DNA of 35,311 nucleotides from a virus. This document shows positions 14,038 to 22,045 of this stretch, piece after piece. The stretch's first letter is position 1; the number at the start of each line of letters is the position of its first letter. A program made the position numbers and the translations under genes. The notes below the pieces were generated by a model. The model saw only the letters and a program-made list of their open reading frames with translations, made no database searches and was not told the DNA's origin. The stretch is from positions 1 to 35,311 of IMG/VR virus record IMGVR_UViG_3300035698_006303, one strand, 5' to 3'.

Positions 14038-14172
14038 ATGCGGTATCATATAAAAAATATGGCTGGCGATACAATCGCATCGTTTAAGCACGAATGTGAT
14101 AGAGATATATGTTTTGATGCTTTCAGGGATTACTATGGCGAAGACTTTCAATTAGATGCGGTAAACTCATGA
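14038..14172 (+). CDS. 44-residue hypothetical protein
   Basis: The ATG at 14038 follows TAGGAGA (14023-14029). The product (MRYHIKNMAGDTIASFKHEC to AVNS) is short and mixed in charge with two cysteines. The TGA at 14170-14172 overlaps the ligase start (ATGA), so it is the first gene of the ligase unit. It resembles the small beta-hairpin peptides common in phages, but no family is assigned. Confidence 0.6.
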   Translation: MRYHIKNMAGDTIASFKHECDRDICFDAFRDYYGEDFQLDAVNS

Positions 14173-15038
14173 ACAATATAGAGCTTCCAAAATTTAAAGA
14201 TTATACAAATCAAAAAGTAAACTTTATTCAGCCGAAATTGGATGGACATTTTGCGAAAATTGTGAGACATAACTCAGGTCTATTTACCGCAACTTCCAAA
14301 AATGGTAAAGATATCACATATAAGCTAATGGAAATAGGGCATATAAAAGATGAATTAAATCTTATGCCTTTTGGAAGTTGTATTCTGGCAGAGCTACATT
14401 GTCCAGGCGTTTTTGCAACAGACGTTCCAACAATGCTTAATAATGCGGATGAAAAATTATTATTAACCGCATTTGCAGCTCCTTGGTGGGCTGGTAAAGA
14501 TGCTTCTGGTATGCATCTTGAATTAGTTATAATGCAATTAAAAGAACTTGGATTTTCAGTTGCTCATGTTATATGTGTCTATAGCCCCTTTGTAGATGAA
14601 AAAGGTAAAGAAGCATTGCTTGAACTTGCTGTTAGTAATAAATTTGAAGGCTATGTTTTAAAAGAGAGTCATATGACTGGCTGGTATAAATTAAAGCCAG
14701 TAAAATTAATTGATATTTTTGTAACAGGAACTCATCAATCTTTTAGTAGCTTACACTATGGCGGTTTAAAAAGTATTCGAGCAGCTGCTTATGATAAGAA
14801 TGGAAAAATACACGATCTCGGAAATGTGGGAGGAGGCTTTGATAAAGAACATCGCCAATTATATAATACACAAGAAAAACGAGATGCTTTAATTGGTGAA
14901 GTTTGCGAAGTCAAATGCGACTGTTTAGCAGCTAACGGGAAATTACGTTTTCCGCGAATAGCAAAAAATGAAGATGGTTCTCTTAAGTGGAGAACAGATA
15001 AAGATCCAAAACAATGTACAATGGAGCAATTTGAATGA
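14169..15038 (+). CDS. ATP-dependent DNA ligase
   Basis: This encodes 289 residues. The nucleotidyltransferase motifs are in order: motif I QPKLDG with Lys23 as the adenylated lysine, motif III AELHCPG with Glu75, motif IV FEGYVLK (159-165) and motif V WYKLKP (172-177). A compact C-terminal part (residues about 183-289) fits an OB-fold domain. The length is close to that of small viral ATP ligases. It seals nicks left after PolA and the 5' nuclease act, completing lagging-strand synthesis. It is coupled to the small gene upstream by ATGA. Confidence 0.9.
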   Translation: MNNIELPKFKDYTNQKVNFIQPKLDGHFAKIVRHNSGLFTATSKNGKDITYKLMEIGHIKDELNLMPFGSCILAELHCPGVFATDVPTMLNNADEKLLLTAFAAPWWAGKDASGMHLELVIMQLKELGFSVAHVICVYSPFVDEKGKEALLELAVSNKFEGYVLKESHMTGWYKLKPVKLIDIFVTGTHQSFSSLHYGGLKSIRAAAYDKNGKIHDLGNVGGGFDKEHRQLYNTQEKRDALIGEVCEVKCDCLAANGKLRFPRIAKNEDGSLKWRTDKDPKQCTMEQFE

Positions 15039-15126
15039 GTGAAGAGTATTAAGAACTGCTCTTAAACGAAATAATAATAATTATCAAATTAAATTCTTAA
15101 ACGTAAACTTTAATTAGAGGAACAAA

Positions 15127-15540
15127 ATGAAAGAATCAATTTCAGCAATAATAACATTGATACTTCTTGGATGGTTTCTTATCTTTTTCATGCCTTCGTG
15201 TAATGAAAGTTTGTCAGAACTTACCAGTGATCCTACTGAATCAGTTGCACTTGAGAAAGTAAGACATCAACTCGTAATTCAACACGAATGGACTTGGGAT
15301 AAAGAAGACAATTATTCATACATTCGAGGCCGAGTTAAAAATATTGGAAGCACTACTATACATTATTTTGAAGTAGTAGCTTTGTATAAGGATGCTTATG
15401 GAGAGGTTCTCGATACAGACAACACTAACTCAGGGAAAGATTTACGACAGGGTTGGTCAAAAGAATTTGAAATTATGCACAGAAATAATACTGAATACAA
15501 AAGCGTGTCTGTTCATGTTCAAAATGTTCGTACATATTAA
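15127..15540 (+). CDS. Membrane-anchored or lipoprotein-like protein with FxLYD-type domain
   Basis: This encodes 137 residues. Residues 6-22 are a hydrophobic segment ending before Cys25 (FFMPSC), an imperfect lipobox, so the product is probably anchored outside the cytoplasmic membrane. Residues about 65-100 read YSYIRGRVKNIG, then YFEVVALYKDAYGEVLDT, the pattern of the FxLYD domain found in bacterial surface proteins. The role in the phage is unknown; modification of the host surface is one possibility. It is flanked by non-coding DNA on both sides. Confidence 0.7.
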   Translation: MKESISAIITLILLGWFLIFFMPSCNESLSELTSDPTESVALEKVRHQLVIQHEWTWDKEDNYSYIRGRVKNIGSTTIHYFEVVALYKDAYGEVLDTDNTNSGKDLRQGWSKEFEIMHRNNTEYKSVSVHVQNVRTY

Positions 15541-15660
15541 AGGATTTTGATAAAAATGCATCCTTTATTAGAAGGCATATTAAAAATAGATACGATGTTA
15601 TGAAGATTTAATTACATTTACAAAAGTTGTAGCTAATACTTTGCAAACAGAAGCCAGCAA

Positions 15661-15696
15661 ATGACGGAGATAAAAAGCGTGGTTATACTTTAGATT
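15661..15696 (+). promoter_or_regulatory. Probable sigma70-type promoter
   Basis: ATGACG (15661-15666) lies 17 bases before TATACT (15684-15689). The -10 context GGTTATACTTT matches that of the four repeated promoters (GTTATACTTT), but the -35 and upstream parts differ. It would begin a transcript near 15696, giving a leader of about 90 bases before the gene at 15786. Confidence 0.5.
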
Positions 15697-15718
15697 GATT
15701 TTCATTCTCTTCCCGAAG

Positions 15719-15766
15719 GCGACCGGTGGGCGACGACCACTGATTGGAGATCGTCCACTGACTCGC
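15719..15766 (+). promoter_or_regulatory. Structured 5' leader hairpin
   Basis: GTGGGCGA (15726-15733) pairs with TCGTCCAC (15751-15758) as 8 bp including one G-U. Outside it GCGA (15719-15722) pairs with TCGC (15763-15766). The 17-base loop holds CCACTG. The hairpin falls between a probable promoter and the ribosome site of the gene at 15786, so it could be a regulatory leader; no known riboswitch class is recognised. Confidence 0.45.
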
Positions 15767-15785
15767 TGATTTGAAAGATTAAAAA

Positions 15786-15959
15786 ATGGCAAAATGTATT
15801 GATAAAGAAAACGGAAATTGTAAATTTTATATAACTGCTGAAGAAACTGGCGATGAGCCAGGTTGTGCAAATGATGGCGATGTTACGAATCCAGAACTTA
15901 ATACTTATTGTGGCGAAATCGATGGCGATAATGAAAAAGAATGGAGATTGAAGAAATGA
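15786..15959 (+). CDS. 57-residue acidic Cys-containing protein
   Basis: The ATG at 15786 has a weak GAAAGA site. The product starts MAKCIDKENGNCKFYITAEE and carries four cysteines (residues 4, 12, 27, 42) within an acidic chain, a layout that suggests a small metal-binding fold. Its TGA overlaps the next start as ATGA. The function is unknown. Confidence 0.6.
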   Translation: MAKCIDKENGNCKFYITAEETGDEPGCANDGDVTNPELNTYCGEIDGDNEKEWRLKK

Positions 15960-16399
15960 ATAAAAGACAAAGAAAAATTCAAGCTCTTAAAGTTTATTAC
16001 AAAAGAGCACTCACCGAAAATAAAAAAGATGGTCTTTATTCAGACTTTGACAGTCGTGTTATTTTCGCTTTGAATAGTTTGGAAATAGAATTCGCTGATA
16101 AACCTGAAACAGGGTATCATAGAACTGATGAAGAAAAAGAGCTTGGTTTTCTTCCGGTGGGGACTATAGGAACCGTTGGCTGCTGCACGATTCCATGTTG
16201 TGGCGGAAAACTGCCTTATGAAAAAGAACCTTGTGTTCCTTGTGTAATCCATGGAACTATGTGTGGCCAAAGTCCAATTGAATCAATGCGGGAAGGCAAA
16301 AAGTTCAGCGAAATTGAAGCTGGACTTAAAGAACAGAAACGGCTGGCAAAGAACAAAAGAGCAAGAGAATTATATGCGCAGAAAAAGAATTTAGGATGA
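15956..16399 (+). CDS. Cys-rich hypothetical protein
   Basis: This encodes 147 residues from the ATG at 15956, which overlaps the previous stop and has GGAG eight to twelve bases upstream; an ATG at 15941 would extend it by five residues into the previous gene. A basic helical N-terminus is followed by VGCCTIPCCGG and CVPCVIHGTMCG (residues about 74-105), with eight cysteines that probably bind zinc, then a basic helix rich in Lys/Arg. Nucleic-acid binding is plausible but not shown. Confidence 0.65.
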   Translation: MNKRQRKIQALKVYYKRALTENKKDGLYSDFDSRVIFALNSLEIEFADKPETGYHRTDEEKELGFLPVGTIGTVGCCTIPCCGGKLPYEKEPCVPCVIHGTMCGQSPIESMREGKKFSEIEAGLKEQKRLAKNKRARELYAQKKNLG

Positions 16400-16869
16400 T
16401 ACTTAAAAATAGAATCGGAATTCGTTATGGTCGATTAGTTGTTATGGAGTTTGCAGGCAGAGACTGGGTATCATACATTCTTCGTCCTTTTTGGAAATGT
16501 AAATGTGATTGTGGAAATGAAGTTATTATCTCAGGCGATGCTCTACAAAGCCAAAATACAAAAAGTTGTGGGTGTCTTTTTCAAGAAATGTTAAGTAAAA
16601 ACATATGTAAAAATAATCCTAATTATATCAATGGCGAATATTGTGGTCTAAATAAGAAATTAAAAGAAGAAATTCGCCGACGAGATAAGTATATTTGTCA
16701 AGAATGTGGTAAAACCCAAGAACAAAGCTTGATAGAGACTAATAGAAAATTAGACGTACATCATAGAGATGGCGATGACACAAATAATGCTGAAGAAAAT
16801 ATGACAACTCTTTGTTGTAGTTGTCATAGGAAACTGCATTGGGAATTAAAGAGACTTAAAAAGAATTGA
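16396..16869 (+). CDS. HNH homing-type endonuclease, second copy
   Basis: This encodes 157 residues, the same length as the paralogue at 6031. The N-terminal zinc domain reads NRIGIRYGRLVVMEFAG, then WKCKCDCG (residues 33-40) and SCGC (57-60). The HNH part has CQEC (101-104), VHHRDGDDTNN (His122/His123) and CCSCH (140-144). Both catalytic halves are intact. It is inserted between a Cys-rich gene, with an ATGA overlap, and the 5' nuclease gene, near replication genes as phage homing endonucleases often are. Confidence 0.85.
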   Translation: MILKNRIGIRYGRLVVMEFAGRDWVSYILRPFWKCKCDCGNEVIISGDALQSQNTKSCGCLFQEMLSKNICKNNPNYINGEYCGLNKKLKEEIRRRDKYICQECGKTQEQSLIETNRKLDVHHRDGDDTNNAEENMTTLCCSCHRKLHWELKRLKKN

Positions 16870-16872
16870 AAG

Positions 16873-17772
16873 GTGGTGGCTGACATAATACTCTTAGATG
16901 GATTCATGCAGCTGTATCGTGCAAATTTTAAACTGTCAGATCTTGTAACAAGAAATGGGCAGCCAACCGGCATGGAGTACGGATTTTTAAAAAGTCTTGA
17001 GGCTCTTTGTCGAGAGTTTAAAGATGATATTATAATTTGTTGGGAAGGCAGAAATAATTTTCGTTATAAAATCGATTCAGAATATAAAGCTAATCGCAGA
17101 GAAAAACGTGCGAAAGATGCCCATAAGTTCTTAACTCCAGAACGTATAAATGGCTTTAAAAAATTACTTTCTATGGTTGCTAAAACTGCTGTCGATGATG
17201 AACTTGAGGCTGATGATATTATTGCAAGTTTAGCTGAAAGATACTGCAAGACAGAACCTGTAACTATTTATTCTGGTGATAAAGATTTACATCAACTTGT
17301 AAGAGGTAAGCCGTTTAGAGTCATACAAGTTAGGGGTTTTCAATGGAGAAAACAACCATGGACAGTTTCACGTATAAAAGAAAAGTATCATGGCTTAAGA
17401 CCAGACCAACTTGCGGTTTATTTTGCTTTTGTTGGAGATACAATAGATAATATACCAGGAGCAAAGAGAGTTCGCAGCACTTTGATTGGTGCAGCAATTT
17501 ACAATGGTTACAAACCAAAGAATCTTTCTAATTATGAATTGTTTTCTGGTAAAGAAGTTTTTGCATTAGAAGAACATTATGATTCTGGCAGGTTCCAACA
17601 AAATCTTGAATTAGTTACACTACGAGTTAAAAAAGATATTGTTGTTAGAGAGCGAAATTGGCAACCAGATAAAGTAAAAGAATGGTTAGAAAATATGGAG
17701 ATACAGACATTAAAACTTTGTAAAGAGTGTGGCGGCACTGAATCCATAATAAGGGAAGACGAAGACTTTTAA
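16873..17772 (+). CDS. 5'-3' exonuclease / flap endonuclease (PolA N-domain type)
   Basis: This encodes 299 residues from GTG GTG at 16873, preceded by GAAAGGTG. Acidic metal ligands follow the family order: Asp9 in LLDG, DDELEADD (108-115), YSGDKDLHQL (Asp136, Asp138) and VGDTIDNIPG (Asp189, Asp192). KANRREKRA is the helical-arch region. After the H3TH-like segment the C-terminus adds a CKECGG mini zinc motif. It supplies the primer-removal activity missing from the phage PolA; together with ligase it completes Okazaki fragment processing. Confidence 0.9.
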   Translation: MVADIILLDGFMQLYRANFKLSDLVTRNGQPTGMEYGFLKSLEALCREFKDDIIICWEGRNNFRYKIDSEYKANRREKRAKDAHKFLTPERINGFKKLLSMVAKTAVDDELEADDIIASLAERYCKTEPVTIYSGDKDLHQLVRGKPFRVIQVRGFQWRKQPWTVSRIKEKYHGLRPDQLAVYFAFVGDTIDNIPGAKRVRSTLIGAAIYNGYKPKNLSNYELFSGKEVFALEEHYDSGRFQQNLELVTLRVKKDIVVRERNWQPDKVKEWLENMEIQTLKLCKECGGTESIIREDEDF

Positions 17773-17788
17773 TGGAAGCGATAAAACA

Positions 17789-18079
17789 ATGGCTGAAAAT
17801 AAAAAAAGAATAACCAGAAAAGAAGTGAAGGAGCAACTTGAAGAATTAACTAAGTTGTTTCAAAAATTACCTAAATCAAAACTTAAAAAATTAATCGACG
17901 ATATAAAAGTAAAGGGAAAACCTACAACTGAAAAACCTACAATAGAGAAGCAAGGTGTAATACAAGATACGATAGACTATTTACGAGTTTGTATAAAATA
18001 TACATTGCTTGATGCGGAATCATACGACAGAGAAAATAAATATCTTAGAAAATTATTAAAAGAAAACGGCAGTGAATGA
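17789..18079 (+). CDS. Hypothetical helical protein
   Basis: This encodes 96 residues. The N-terminal 40 residues form a Lys/Leu/Glu-rich helix (KEVKEQLEELTKLFQKLP), followed by a Thr/Pro linker (KGKPTTEKPTIEK) and a second helix. The weak site GGAAGC (17773-17778) precedes it. It may be a small accessory of the nuclease upstream, but no family is recognised. ATGA overlaps the next gene. Confidence 0.6.
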   Translation: MAENKKRITRKEVKEQLEELTKLFQKLPKSKLKKLIDDIKVKGKPTTEKPTIEKQGVIQDTIDYLRVCIKYTLLDAESYDRENKYLRKLLKENGSE

Positions 18080-18438
18080 CCATGAACTATCTTTATATTG
18101 GATTATTACAAAATTCTGGATTTGGATTAGTTGAAGTTTTGCGAGAAGGTGCCAACTATCGCAGAGTGGAAATGGGACCAGGCGACTGGAAAGTTAATAA
18201 TTTAGCTATGTTTCCAGAAGACAGTTATATAAATAATGTCGATGTTGTCAAATTTCCGATAGCATTAAAAGGCTGGGGCACAATAACTCATTTCGGAATT
18301 TTTGATTCATTACACGGAGGAAATATTTTAGCAAGAGGAACTTTAAGCATGCCTATAATAGTTGATAGACCTATTCAAATACAATTTGAAAAACATAAAC
18401 TGGTTGTGGATTTAATTCATTTAGGGTTTGAAATATAA
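18076..18438 (+). CDS. WGxITH-domain protein (phage-structural-like)
   Basis: This encodes 120 residues, or 118 if the ATG at 18082 is used; the first ATG overlaps the previous stop. The C-terminal part reads GWGTITHFGIFD, then GGNILARGTLSMPIIVDRP and a beta-rich tail. This WGxITHxxxxD...GG pattern is also found in the gene at 26525. I associate it from memory with small beta-rich phage proteins encoded near tail or virion genes. Its presence among replication genes is unusual and the role is not clear. Confidence 0.6.
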   Translation: MTMNYLYIGLLQNSGFGLVEVLREGANYRRVEMGPGDWKVNNLAMFPEDSYINNVDVVKFPIALKGWGTITHFGIFDSLHGGNILARGTLSMPIIVDRPIQIQFEKHKLVVDLIHLGFEI

Positions 18439-18461
18439 ATTATTTAAATTGAGGGTTGATA

Positions 18462-18671
18462 ATGGCGAATACAAAAACAGAACATAGAGCATTGTTAAGT
18501 GCACTTGGAATTGAGGAACAACATGTTATGGTAGATACTCTGAATAAAATTGCAAAAAGAATGCGAAGTAAATTTAAGAAAAAACATAGTACCAATCATT
18601 GGGATATGTTACGAATGTTTCATCCTGCACGTTTTATGAAGTTAATGAATGCGATAAAAGGCAATGGCTAA
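18462..18671 (+). CDS. Hypothetical basic protein
   Basis: This encodes 69 residues from the ATG at 18462 with GAGGG upstream (18451-18455); a TTG two codons earlier is less likely. It is basic and helical (KIAKRMRSKFKKKHSTNHW). The end LMNAIKGNG overlaps nothing of note. A nucleic-acid-binding role is possible from charge alone. Confidence 0.55.
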   Translation: MANTKTEHRALLSALGIEEQHVMVDTLNKIAKRMRSKFKKKHSTNHWDMLRMFHPARFMKLMNAIKGNG

Positions 18672-18709
18672 ATTACAGCGTATTTGAGATCAAGAAGGGA
18701 GATGTTATA

Positions 18710-18967
18710 ATGCCGACATACGAATATAGGTGCGAGGCTTGCGGAGTAAAAGTAGAATTTGTACAGAGTATAAAATCTAAACCTAAAAAGAAATGTCCAA
18801 AATGTAATCGAAGAAAATTGCAACGTCTTATTAGCAAATGTGTAAATATAATTTTTAAAGGCAGTGGCTTTTATCGCAGTATCGATTACATAAATCAAAA
18901 GGCTAAGGAAGACGGAGTGGTTGGTGATGGCGAAGCACATACAGACAGAGAAACTTTTATGGTGTAG
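18710..18967 (+). CDS. FmdB-like zinc-ribbon protein
   Basis: This encodes 85 residues from the ATG at 18710, preceded by AAGGGAGA. MPTYEYRCEACG (residues 1-12) and CPKCNRRKLQRLIS are the classic start and second CxxC of the FmdB family zinc ribbon, followed by FKGSGFYRSIDY, also typical. The long frame starting at 18599 lies in the previous gene and is rejected. The family is annotated as regulatory, but its biochemical role is unclear. In phages it is common as a small accessory gene. Confidence 0.85.
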   Translation: MPTYEYRCEACGVKVEFVQSIKSKPKKKCPKCNRRKLQRLISKCVNIIFKGSGFYRSIDYINQKAKEDGVVGDGEAHTDRETFMV

Positions 18968-18986
18968 TGACGAGAGCTAAAGACAA

Positions 18987-19397
18987 ATGGCAAACAAATT
19001 GAAAACATTATACATCAGTGTTTACGATTTTGAATTATTCTATTTAAACTCAACTTGGAAACAATGTGCAAAGATACTAACTGAGAAGTTTAATTCTGAA
19101 GTCACAGGTGGATATCAAGGAACTGGCTTTGCAATGAATTTGAAGAATGATTCAGGAAGATGTTCGTATTTTATATGGTGGGACAGTTCAATAATAGATC
19201 ATACAACAAGTGATTCTGTCTGCATTCATGAATGCTTCCATGCAGTTAAATATATTATGGACGACTATGCAGGCACAAAACTCACTGATGATTCTGAAGA
19301 AGCATGGGCATATCTATTAGGATACATAACTAAAGAAATATTATTTAATGGTAAATCACGTAAACGAATTAGGTATAAGAAAAGGAGTATTGAATAA
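18987..19397 (+). CDS. HExxH zinc-metalloprotease-like phage protein (paralogue 1)
   Basis: This encodes 136 residues. IHECFHAVKYI gives an HExxH motif (His81, Glu82, His85), followed by YAGTKLTDDSEEAWAYLLGYI with Glu104/105 as the possible third zinc ligand. This is the minimal layout of small gluzincin-type metallopeptidases. The N-terminal domain (VYDFELFYL, then TGFAMNL and YFIWWD) is shared with the paralogue at 30686. Targets are unknown. The stop TAA overlaps the next ATG by one base. Confidence 0.75.
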   Translation: MANKLKTLYISVYDFELFYLNSTWKQCAKILTEKFNSEVTGGYQGTGFAMNLKNDSGRCSYFIWWDSSIIDHTTSDSVCIHECFHAVKYIMDDYAGTKLTDDSEEAWAYLLGYITKEILFNGKSRKRIRYKKRSIE

Positions 19398-20794
19398 TGG
19401 CAAAAACTTTGACCAACTCAGAAAAGAAAGCATTAAGAAAAAAAATTGGCAATGAAATAAGAAAAGGAACTTTTGTTAAGCGAGCATTTGCTGCTAAAGA
19501 AGGAATGTCAGAAAGAACTATAGATAGACTTATAGCACGAAGTGAAAGTTTAACTAATTCTTGGAAAGAATACCAAAAAAAGAAAAAAACTAAGTCGAAA
19601 AATAAAAAGAGTTCGGATAAAGCTGGAGCTGAAGAGTATGAAGGCCAAAAAGTTGAAACAGATTACAAAAAAAATACAGGAACTGTAACTACAAGGTCTT
19701 TGGATATAAAAACTCTCGATGAATTGTTGAAAGTGGCTGAAGTAGATACTGATGTTTGGGAAGTAGAACGTTGTCAAATAAATACTTGGGAAGTTACAGT
19801 TGGTGGTATTAAGACTGGAACTGGTCGATGCGAAACATATACAAACTACCAAGTAAAAGTTTGGCTGAAACGAGTATCGCCCACCGTCGATGCTCTTAAA
19901 AATCTATATGATAAGATTGCCAGCGTATCTTATAAAGTTCCAAACATTAAGCGAAAAGAACTGGCAAAGAGCAAACGTAAAAGAGAACTTGAAATATCAC
20001 TTGTAGACATTCATCTTGGCCTACGTTGTTTTAAAGGTGCAGCAGATATCGACTGGAATCCAGATGATGCTGAAGCTATGACAATGGCAATTCTTGAAGA
20101 GCTATTAATTTTGTCGAGATATTTCGGTCCTTTCGAGCGTATCATATTCCCGCTTGGAAATGATTTCCTTCATACAGATAATCTATTCGGCACCACAACA
20201 GCAGGAACTCCTCAGCCTGAAGGCGATGCGTGGAAAAATACTTATCTTCGCGGTGAAAATTTAGCCCTTGCAATCGTCGAACGAATGCTACAAGAAGCTC
20301 CTGTAAAGGTTATTTCATGTCCTGGAAATCATGATCATGCTTCAGCAATAACACTTGGACGGCTGCTGAATGCTTATTACCATAATAATAAGAACGTAGA
20401 AGTGGACGCAGGTATGAGTCCATTTAAATTTCATAACTACGGAGTAAATCTTATTGGTTTTGAACATGGTCATAGTATTAGGCAGCAAGTACGACTTGCA
20501 GCATTAATGGCTAACGAATGTCGCTTAAACGGAGTATGGGAGAATGCAAGATACTGCGAATGGCATCTTGGTGACCAGCATAGAAAAGCCAGTGGGAAGC
20601 CATCTCATTTTGAAGAGCAAGGTGTCAGTGTTGAATTTTTGCCAGGACTTGTTCCGCCAAACGAATGGCATAGAATCCATTCTTTCAATTGGCAAAAGCG
20701 AGCAGGGATGTTATTTATATGGGATAAAACTGCTGGCCCGATTGGCAGATTCCAAGTAAATGTCGACAACTATTCTGGAAATATAATGAGGTAA
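19397..20794 (+). CDS. Calcineurin-like metallophosphoesterase with N-terminal HTH
   Basis: This encodes 465 residues. Residues about 24-48 (FVKRAFAAKEGMSERTIDRL) look like a helix-turn-helix, followed by a Lys/Ser linker to about 80 and a middle domain. From residue 199 the metallophosphoesterase motifs run in order: D204-I-H206, G254-N-D-F-L-H259, G310-N-H-D313, H357-G-H359 and G392-D-Q-H395. All metal-binding positions are present. Relatives include SbcD/Mre11-type nucleases and phosphodiesterases. In this context a DNA-processing role is plausible. The HTH would tether it to DNA, which is inference. Confidence 0.85.
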   Translation: MAKTLTNSEKKALRKKIGNEIRKGTFVKRAFAAKEGMSERTIDRLIARSESLTNSWKEYQKKKKTKSKNKKSSDKAGAEEYEGQKVETDYKKNTGTVTTRSLDIKTLDELLKVAEVDTDVWEVERCQINTWEVTVGGIKTGTGRCETYTNYQVKVWLKRVSPTVDALKNLYDKIASVSYKVPNIKRKELAKSKRKRELEISLVDIHLGLRCFKGAADIDWNPDDAEAMTMAILEELLILSRYFGPFERIIFPLGNDFLHTDNLFGTTTAGTPQPEGDAWKNTYLRGENLALAIVERMLQEAPVKVISCPGNHDHASAITLGRLLNAYYHNNKNVEVDAGMSPFKFHNYGVNLIGFEHGHSIRQQVRLAALMANECRLNGVWENARYCEWHLGDQHRKASGKPSHFEEQGVSVEFLPGLVPPNEWHRIHSFNWQKRAGMLFIWDKTAGPIGRFQVNVDNYSGNIMR

Positions 20795-20796
20795 TC

Positions 20797-20991
20797 ATGG
20801 CGAATTTTAGAACAACAAAAGCTGGAGTCACGATTTGTCCGTTCTTTACATGGCAGAGCGAAAACATTGAAGGGCTTGGTCATGGCGAAGATGATGTTAA
20901 TTTGACGTATTGTACTCACCCGGATAACCCAGATGACTTTGAAGGTAATTGTTCTGAAAAGTTGTGTCCCTTATTAAAGGAGGTGGGATGA
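20797..20991 (+). CDS. Small Cys-containing protein
   Basis: This encodes 64 residues. Cysteines at TICPFF, LTYCTHPDN, GNCSEKLCPLL suggest a metal site formed by four cysteines plus a His. Such small CPxF...C.HP...C...CP proteins recur in phage replication regions, but I cannot name a family with certainty. The TGA overlaps the next gene start by one base (TGATG). Confidence 0.6.
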   Translation: MANFRTTKAGVTICPFFTWQSENIEGLGHGEDDVNLTYCTHPDNPDDFEGNCSEKLCPLLKEVG

Positions 20992-21677
20992 TGGCAACTG
21001 ATAAGATGCGAGAATTTACTTCTGGTGCAATAAGGGACAAGGATGAAAACAAGTTACAGTTTTCAAGGTGTCTTAGTCCCATCGTACTAATAAGGTTCGT
21101 CGAGTTTTTACGCGGACACAACAAAACCGCTGGAGGCAAGCGTCGAGAAGATAACTGGAAGAAGGGATTTGACCGCGAATCTTATATCGAAAGTAAGTTC
21201 AGGCACTTTGTAGAATCATGGTTAATCCAAGATGGCCTTAAAGATTATTCGGATATTGATGAGTTCCCAGAAAATATAAATAACATCGACGATTTTGCAC
21301 TGGAAGAACTTATAGTTTCTTTATGTGCAGAGTTGTTCAACACTCAGGGATTCTTACACATGCTGCTTCTGGAACAGCGTGAACGTAAAGCCAAGAAGAT
21401 CGTAGATACAAGATCTGATACACAGAAGAAAAAAGACCAAGAATATTTTGAAAAATCATTGAAAAGAATAAAAGAACGCAAGAAAAAACCAGCAAAGAAG
21501 AAAAAAGTTAAAATGATTCGCAATGAAGTTTATACTGCTGGGAAAGCTGTACATTATTTACCAAATACTCGTAAAAAAGCTATGTGCGGAAAGACAGCAG
21601 GTATAATGACCGCAAATAAAAAACTTGTAACATGTAAAACTTGTAAGAAAATATTAAAGTTATGGGAGTTAAAATGA
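20991..21677 (+). CDS. dATP/dGTP diphosphohydrolase-like protein (DUF5664) with C-terminal zinc motif
   Basis: This encodes 228 residues from the ATG at 20991, seven bases after AGGAGG. Residues 8-75 follow the DUF5664 pattern: SGAIRDKDENKLQFSRCLSP, then FVEFLRGHNKTAGGKRREDN W KKG and YIESKFRHF. The family is annotated as dATP/dGTP diphosphohydrolase N-terminal domain, with a MazG-like all-alpha character. The usual G-A-x-K-Y-x-x-x-N-W motif is altered, reading GGKRREDNW. After a Lys-rich linker a CxxC pair near the C-terminus (VTCKTCKK) suggests a zinc site. It would adjust the nucleotide pool. It overlaps the next gene by ATGA. Confidence 0.75.
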   Translation: MATDKMREFTSGAIRDKDENKLQFSRCLSPIVLIRFVEFLRGHNKTAGGKRREDNWKKGFDRESYIESKFRHFVESWLIQDGLKDYSDIDEFPENINNIDDFALEELIVSLCAELFNTQGFLHMLLLEQRERKAKKIVDTRSDTQKKKDQEYFEKSLKRIKERKKKPAKKKKVKMIRNEVYTAGKAVHYLPNTRKKAMCGKTAGIMTANKKLVTCKTCKKILKLWELK

Positions 21678-22045
21678 GACCTGAACCTGAAAGAAAAATA
21701 GCTTATATTGCAGGTGCGTTGAATGATATGGCTAATGCATATGTAAAAAACATTCATAAGATGAATGTCTGGGCTGAGAGAATTAGAAAATTAGGTTATG
21801 CTGTTTTCATTCCTGGGAATGATCTTATGCTTGGTGCTATTATTGGTGATTTAACATACGGAGATGTTTTTGATAATAGCCAACCATTTTTAGAAGTTGC
21901 TCATATAATGTTTATAGTTCCTGGATGGGAAAAGAGCAAAGGGACAGCCAGAGAAATAGTTACTGCGGAAGAATTTGGTGTGCCTATTTACTATGGTGAA
22001 GAAGGCTATTATACTTTGGGGCTACATAAAGATGCTATTGAATGA
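21674..22045 (+). CDS. DUF4406 / nucleoside-deoxyribosyltransferase-like protein
   Basis: This encodes 123 residues from the ATG overlapping the previous stop. It starts with a strand and glycine turn (KIAYIAGALND), has LGYAVFIPGND at about 45-55, an acidic patch with YGDVFD, IMFIVPGWEKSKGTAREIVTAEEFGVPIYY at about 82-111. These match the DUF4406 family, a Rossmann-like fold related to nucleoside 2-deoxyribosyltransferases. A nucleotide-salvage or modification role would fit the neighbouring DUF5664 gene, but the substrate is unknown. Confidence 0.8.
   Translation: MRPEPERKIAYIAGALNDMANAYVKNIHKMNVWAERIRKLGYAVFIPGNDLMLGAIIGDLTYGDVFDNSQPFLEVAHIMFIVPGWEKSKGTAREIVTAEEFGVPIYYGEEGYYTLGLHKDAIE

Noticed and set aside
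15555-15602. 15-codon frame after the FxLYD-type gene
   Set aside because: No convincing ribosome site and too short to support.
20991-22045. Z-genome (2-aminoadenine) modification system suggested by the dNTP diphosphohydrolase and PolA
   Set aside because: No PurZ-like adenylosuccinate synthetase is visible, and a DUF5664-like gene with PolA is common without base replacement. It could be revisited if purZ lies outside the window.
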